A DNA stretch of 8,224 nt from Ectopseudomonas composti (GTDB taxonomy: Bacteria > Pseudomonadota > Gammaproteobacteria > Pseudomonadales > Pseudomonadaceae), in assembly GCA_946886245.1 (NCBI GenBank), contig CAMPIF010000171.1, positions 1 to 8,224 of the forward strand, read 5' to 3'. The notes below the pieces were generated by a model. That model saw nothing but the letters and a program-made list of their open reading frames with translations, was not told the DNA's origin and did no database searches. Shown here one piece after another: positions 6,067 to 8,224 of this stretch. Each line of letters opens with the position of its first letter. Positions within the stretch are counted from its first letter, which is position 1. The position numbers and the translations under genes are program-made.

Positions 6067-7683
6067 ATGCCCGTGATCCAATCGGAAATCGATGTGCATG
6101 GCGACGCCTTCGCGCAGAACCGCGAGGCCATGCTGGCGGCCATCACGGCCTTCCGCGACGTCGAGCAGAAGGTGCAGGACAAGGCGCAGGAAGCCAAGGC
6201 CAAGTTCGAGAAGCGCGGCCAGTTGCTGCCGCGCGAACGCATCAACCTGCTGCTCGATGCCGGTGCGCCGTTCCTCGAGCTGGCCTCGCTGGCCGGCTAC
6301 AAGCTGCATGACGACAAGGACGGCAGCCAGGCCGGCGGCGGCCTGATCGCCGGCATCGGCTACATCGCCGGCGTGCGTTGCCTGGTAATTGCCAACAACA
6401 GCGCGATCAAGGGCGGCACCATCTCCCCCAGCGGCCTGAAGAAATCCCTGCGCCTGCAGCAGATCGCCTTCGAGAACAAACTGCCGGTGGTGACCCTGGC
6501 AGAAAGCGGCGGCGCCAACCTCAACTACGCCGCCGATATCTTCGTAGAAGGCGCGCGCGGCTTCGCCAACCAGGCGCGCATGTCCGCCATGGGCCTGCCG
6601 CAGATCACCGTGGTGCACGGCTCAAGCACCGCCGGCGGGGCCTATCAGCCCGGCCTGTCGGACTACGTGGTGGTGGTGCGCGGCAAGGCCAAGATGTTCC
6701 TCGCCGGCCCGCCACTGCTCAGGGCCGCCACCGGCGAGATCGCCACCGACGAGCAACTCGGCGGCGCCGAGATGCACGCCCAGGTCGCCGGCACCGCCGA
6801 GTACCTGGCCGAGAACGACGCCGACGGCGTGCGCCTGGCGCGTGAGATCCTCGCCATGCTGCCCTGGAACCAGCAGCTACCGGCGCGTCCGGCGAAAACC
6901 TGGCGCGAACCGCTGTACCCAGCCGAGGAACTGCTCGGCCTGGTACCGGCCGACGCCAAGAAGCCCTACGACGTGCGCGAGATCATCGCGCGCATCGCCG
7001 ATGGCTCGGCGTTCCTCGATTTCAAGAACGAGTTCGACAGCCAGACCGTCTGCGGCCACCTGCAGATCGAGGGCCTGGCCTGCGGCTTCATTGGCAACAA
7101 CGGCCCGATCACCCCGCAAGGTGCGGCCAAGGCAGCGCAGTTCATCCAGCTGTGCGAGCAGAGCAACACACCGATCCTGTTCTTCCACAACACCACCGGT
7201 TTCATGGTCGGTACCGAGTCGGAGCAGAACGGCGTGATCAAGCACGGCTCGAAGATGATCCAGGCCGTGGCCAACGCCACCGTGCCCAAGCTCACCATCG
7301 TCGTCGGCGGTTCCTACGGCGCCGGCAACTACGCCATGTGCGGCCGAGGCCTCGACCCGCGCTTCATCTTCGCCTGGCCCAACAGCAAGACCGCCGTGAT
7401 GGGTGGTGCCCAGGCCGGCAAGGTGCTGCGCATCGTCACCGAGGACAAGCACGCCAAGGAAGGCAAGGAAGCCGATCCGAAAATGCTCGACATGCTCGAG
7501 CAAGTCACCGCGCAGAAGCTCGACAGCCAGTCCACCGCGCTGTACGGCACCGCCAGCCTGTGGGACGACGGCCTGATCGACCCGCGTGATACGCGCAAGC
7601 TGCTGGGCTTCTTGCTGGACATCTGTGCCGAGGCCAACCTGCGTCCATTGAAGAAAAGCAGCTTCGGCGTGGCGCGATTCTGA
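6067..7683 (+). CDS. atuC: Geranyl-CoA carboxylase carboxyltransferase (beta) subunit AtuC
   Basis: A 538-residue full-length carboxyltransferase of the biotin-dependent acyl-CoA carboxylase family, the usual size. It transfers carboxyl from biotin on the alpha subunit (AtuF, expected beyond the window) to geranyl-CoA, giving isohexenylglutaconyl-CoA. The N-terminal crotonase-fold half contains AGGGLIAGIGYIAG (89-102), NNSAIKGGTISPSGLKKSLR (110-129), LAESGGANL (144-152), STAGGAYQPGLSD (187-199) and FLAGPPLL-ATGE (211-224). The C-terminal half contains TPQGAAKAAQFI (349-360), the acyl-site region LFFHNTTGFMVGTE (371-384), GGSYGAGNYAMCGR (414-427) and MGGAQAGKVL (445-454). The relative LiuB (methylcrotonyl-CoA carboxylase) is the main alternative, but adjacency to atuR, atuA and atuB decides for AtuC. 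A good AGGAG site lies seven bases upstream. Confidence 0.94.
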   Translation: MPVIQSEIDVHGDAFAQNREAMLAAITAFRDVEQKVQDKAQEAKAKFEKRGQLLPRERINLLLDAGAPFLELASLAGYKLHDDKDGSQAGGGLIAGIGYIAGVRCLVIANNSAIKGGTISPSGLKKSLRLQQIAFENKLPVVTLAESGGANLNYAADIFVEGARGFANQARMSAMGLPQITVVHGSSTAGGAYQPGLSDYVVVVRGKAKMFLAGPPLLRAATGEIATDEQLGGAEMHAQVAGTAEYLAENDADGVRLAREILAMLPWNQQLPARPAKTWREPLYPAEELLGLVPADAKKPYDVREIIARIADGSAFLDFKNEFDSQTVCGHLQIEGLACGFIGNNGPITPQGAAKAAQFIQLCEQSNTPILFFHNTTGFMVGTESEQNGVIKHGSKMIQAVANATVPKLTIVVGGSYGAGNYAMCGRGLDPRFIFAWPNSKTAVMGGAQAGKVLRIVTEDKHAKEGKEADPKMLDMLEQVTAQKLDSQSTALYGTASLWDDGLIDPRDTRKLLGFLLDICAEANLRPLKKSSFGVARF

Positions 7684-7685
7684 CC

Positions 7686-7735
7686 GTAGGGCGGGTGAAA
7701 CCCGCAAAGCATGCGGCGGGTTTCACCCGCCCTAC
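7686..7735. repeat. REP doublet between atuC and atuD
   Basis: Two perfectly complementary 20-base arms (7686-7705 and 7716-7735) flank a ten-base loop, AAAGCATGCG. Each arm is a REP-like unit: the head GTAG, one G, then GCGGGT-GAA-ACCCGC, itself a small hairpin. Here the GTAG heads are at the outer ends, opposite to the doublet after atuA, and the stem sequence differs, so it is probably another REP family. It starts two bases after the atuC stop. It could act as an mRNA hairpin separating atuC from atuD; no T-run follows, so it is not an obvious terminator. An ATG within it (7711) is in frame with atuD but is not a credible start. Confidence 0.85.
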
Positions 7736-7750
7736 AGACCCATTCGATAC

Positions 7751-7755
7751 GGAGT
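7751..7755 (+). promoter_or_regulatory. Ribosome binding site of atuD
   Basis: GGAGT lies nine bases before the ATG at 7765 and downstream of the REP doublet. It fixes the start of atuD at MIFTQEHEEL. Confidence 0.65.
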
Positions 7756-7764
7756 ACAACAACA

Positions 7765-8224
7765 ATGATCTTCACTCAGGAACACGAAGAACTCCGCCGT
7801 ACCGTCCGCAACTTCGTCGACAAGGACATCAATCCACACGTCGATGAGTGGGAAAAGGAAGGCCGCTTCCCCATCCACGACATCTTCAGGAAGGCCGGCG
7901 AGCTGGGCCTGCTGGGCATCTCCAAACCGGAGAAATTCGGCGGCATGGGCCTGGATTACAGCTATTCGATCGTTGCTGCCGAAGAGTTCGGCACCATTCA
8001 CTGCGGCGGCATCCCCATGTCCATCGGCGTGCAGACCGACATGTGCACCCCGGCCCTGGCGCGCTTCGGCTCCGATGAGCTGCGCGAAGCGTTCCTGCGC
8101 CCGGCCATTACTGGCGAAATGGTCGGCTGCATCGGCGTCTCCGAAGTCGGTGCCGGCTCCGACGTGGCCGGGATGAAAACCAAAGCGCGCTAGGACGGCG
8201 ACGACTATGTGATCCACGGCAGCA
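7765..8224 (+). pseudogene. atuD: Citronellyl-CoA dehydrogenase AtuD, in-frame stop, cut by window edge
   Basis: The 5' part of an acyl-CoA dehydrogenase gene. In P. aeruginosa AtuD converts citronellyl-CoA to geranyl-CoA with FAD. The first 142 residues are intact: MIFTQEHEELRRTVRNFVDK, the N-terminal helical domain with LGISKPEKFGGMGLDY (50-65), then the start of the beta domain with the family signature IGVSEVGAGSDVAG (123-136). Codon 143 is TAG (8191-8193). The same frame then continues DGDDYVIHGS to the window end, exactly what follows in this family, so the stop interrupts a conserved gene. A product ending here lacks most of the beta domain and the C-terminal helical domain with the catalytic Glu, and should be inactive. 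It may be a true nonsense mutation, a sequencing error or, less likely, a suppressed codon. The family normally has about 380-390 residues; the rest lies outside the window. Confidence 0.85.

Noticed and set aside
5172..6245. A 357-residue minus-strand frame opposite atuB
   Set aside because: It is antisense to a clear SDR gene, has no family signature, and its composition is typical of a shadow frame.
7711..7764. ATG at 7711 as the atuD start
   Set aside because: It lies in the loop of the REP doublet, has no ribosome site, and would add 18 residues coded largely by the repeat. The ATG at 7765 has GGAGT and matches the family N-terminus.
1..8224. CRISPR array, tRNA, rRNA, integrase or insertion sequence
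   Set aside because: I found no repeat-spacer array, RNA gene or transposase. The only repeats are the two REP doublets and the operator-like sites.

Overview
The window looks like a high-GC gammaproteobacterial chromosome, almost certainly Pseudomonas. Codons end strongly in G or C, and two GTAG-headed palindromic repeats of the pseudomonad REP type are present. Most telling is the start of the acyclic terpene utilisation (atu) cluster, known from P. aeruginosa and P. citronellolis. I cannot fix the species from sequence alone.

Left part (1-2487): a CPBP-family membrane protein on the plus strand converges on, and overlaps by 50 bases, two tandem minus-strand genes. These two encode paralogous periplasmic solute-binding-like proteins with no transporter genes beside them. 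They lie directly downstream of atuR on the same strand.

Control region (3112-3332): atuR (minus) and atuA (plus) diverge from a 221-base gap. The gap holds two identical 16-base operator-like sites in opposite orientation, one over each presumed promoter. It also holds a weaker third site over the start of the atuR leader and a 10-base perfect palindrome before atuA. AtuR is known in P. aeruginosa to bind two inverted repeats in this gap.

Right part (3333-8224): atuA, atuB, atuC and atuD run in one direction as an operon. AtuD should dehydrogenate citronellyl-CoA to geranyl-CoA. AtuC is the carboxyltransferase (beta) subunit of geranyl-CoA carboxylase; its biotin subunit AtuF is expected beyond the window. 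AtuB is an SDR-family oxidoreductase, and AtuA is an essential but biochemically undefined protein. Two REP doublets are inserted, after atuA and after atuC. The first supplies the last nine codons and the stop of atuA.

The most notable anomaly is an in-frame amber codon at codon 143 of atuD (8191-8193). The conserved acyl-CoA dehydrogenase sequence continues in frame beyond it to the window edge. If real, it would remove the citronellyl-CoA step and might leave the geranyl branch intact. Otherwise the window is a recognisable atu locus; I did not find a wholly new system.
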